A model generated the notes under the pieces. The model saw only the letters and a list, made by a program, of their open reading frames with translations. It searched no databases and was not told the origin of the DNA. The position numbers and the translations under genes were made by a program. A DNA stretch of 31,064 nucleotides, from positions 1-31,064 of the forward strand of contig DRJJ01000086.1 in the NCBI GenBank assembly GCA_011052255.1. The letters are read 5' to 3'. Of this stretch, positions 30,794 through 31,064 are shown piece by piece; positions within the stretch are counted from its first letter, which is position 1, and the number at the start of each line of letters is the position of its first letter. This DNA is from Gammaproteobacteria bacterium. GTDB taxonomy: Bacteria > Pseudomonadota > Gammaproteobacteria > DRJJ01.

Positions 30794-31064
30794 TTAGCCC
30801 TTGCCCTTGCCTTCGCGCTCCAGCGTTTCCTTAATGACTGCCTCAGCCACATTCTTCGGACAAGCCTTGTAGTGCAGGAACTCCATCGAGAACTGTCCGC
30901 GACCGGATGTCATGGTACGCAGGTCGCCAATATAACCAAACATCTCGCTCAGTGGGCATTCTGCCTTGATACGTACACCCGTAGAGTTGGGTTCCTGCGA
31001 CTTGATCATGCCGCGGCGACGGTTCAGGTCTCCAATCACATCACCCACATGAGCTTCCGGGGTA
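30794..31064 (-). CDS. fusA: Elongation factor G, C-terminal end (partial)
   Basis: Reading in from the window end on the minus strand gives about 89 residues of EF-G domain V: HVGDVIGDLNRRRGMI, then KAECPLSEMFGYIGDLRTMT and SGRGQFSMEFLHY, ending AEAVIKETLEREGKGKG. These are unmistakable EF-G motifs. The combination GYIGDLRTMTSGRGQFSMEF differs from the E. coli form (LRSLTKGRASYTMEF), so this could be a second EF-G copy rather than the str-operon gene; no rpsG, rpsL or tuf is visible to decide. The protein starts outside the window. The terminator lies 24 bases downstream of the stop. Confidence 0.92.
   Translation of the reverse strand, partial: TPEAHVGDVIGDLNRRRGMIKSQEPNSTGVRIKAECPLSEMFGYIGDLRTMTSGRGQFSMEFLHYKACPKNVAEAVIKETLEREGKGKG

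Noticed and set aside
1..31064. Mobile elements, CRISPR arrays, phage or toxin-antitoxin modules
   Set aside because: I found no transposase, integrase, terminal repeats, regularly spaced repeats or recognisable toxin-antitoxin pair.

Overview
The window looks like a chromosomal segment of a motile gammaproteobacterium. Taxonomic pointers are DUF1631, YcgL (DUF709), ZapE, SirB1-family, DUF938 and CheV proteins, PpnN, and an rpf (DSF) cluster with the gene order known from Xanthomonas. I see no insertion sequence, phage gene, tRNA, rRNA or CRISPR array. Genes are densely packed with many convergent pairs, as in ordinary housekeeping and signalling DNA.

Layout. 1-142: tail of an unidentified gene. 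211-2645: a perfect CRP-type operator, then a DUF1631 gene. 2685-4267 (minus): a three-gene operon of two small unknown proteins and an HDOD protein behind a good sigma-70 promoter. 4455-7839: a small secreted protein, ycgL, zapE, a zinc-ribbon Nudix hydrolase and a SirB1-type protein. 8099-11024: a membrane-anchored von Willebrand A protein coupled to a membrane coiled-coil protein. 11157-12107: cheV. 12079-14801: a divergent pair of ferredoxin/flavoreductase-like genes, one fused to a DNA-binding domain, sharing a promoter region rich in palindromes. 14829-17129 (minus): two orphan response regulators, the second REC-GGDEF-EAL. 17574-21490: a chalcone-isomerase-like secreted protein, a DUF938 methyltransferase, a CvfB-like RNA-binding protein, the RbgA/YlqF GTPase and a macro-domain protein. 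21657-26591: a DSF quorum-sensing module, rpfF facing an rpfG-rpfC operon. 26904-29711 (minus): ppnN, a GDSL esterase and an unknown protein. 29916-30770: a Crp-family regulator with promoter and bidirectional terminator. 30794-31064: the 3' end of an EF-G gene.

How it fits together. The window is rich in signalling. RpfF should make a DSF-type fatty-acid signal, RpfC should sense it and pass phosphate to RpfG, and RpfG should hydrolyse cyclic di-GMP. The REC-GGDEF-EAL protein is a second enzyme acting on the same messenger. CheV belongs to chemotaxis. A Crp-family regulator lies about 3.5 kb from rpfG, which recalls the Clp link in Xanthomonas but is not proof of it.

The least familiar part is 12079-14801. 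A protein that joins an HTH, a coiled coil, a plant-type [2Fe-2S] domain and a flavoreductase-like module sits opposite a shorter paralogue. Both carry a Cys-Pro-Cys motif where the flavin-binding Arg-x-Tyr-Ser motif would be expected. Three palindromes lie between them. I infer a redox- or cofactor-sensing transcription factor that controls itself and its paralogue.
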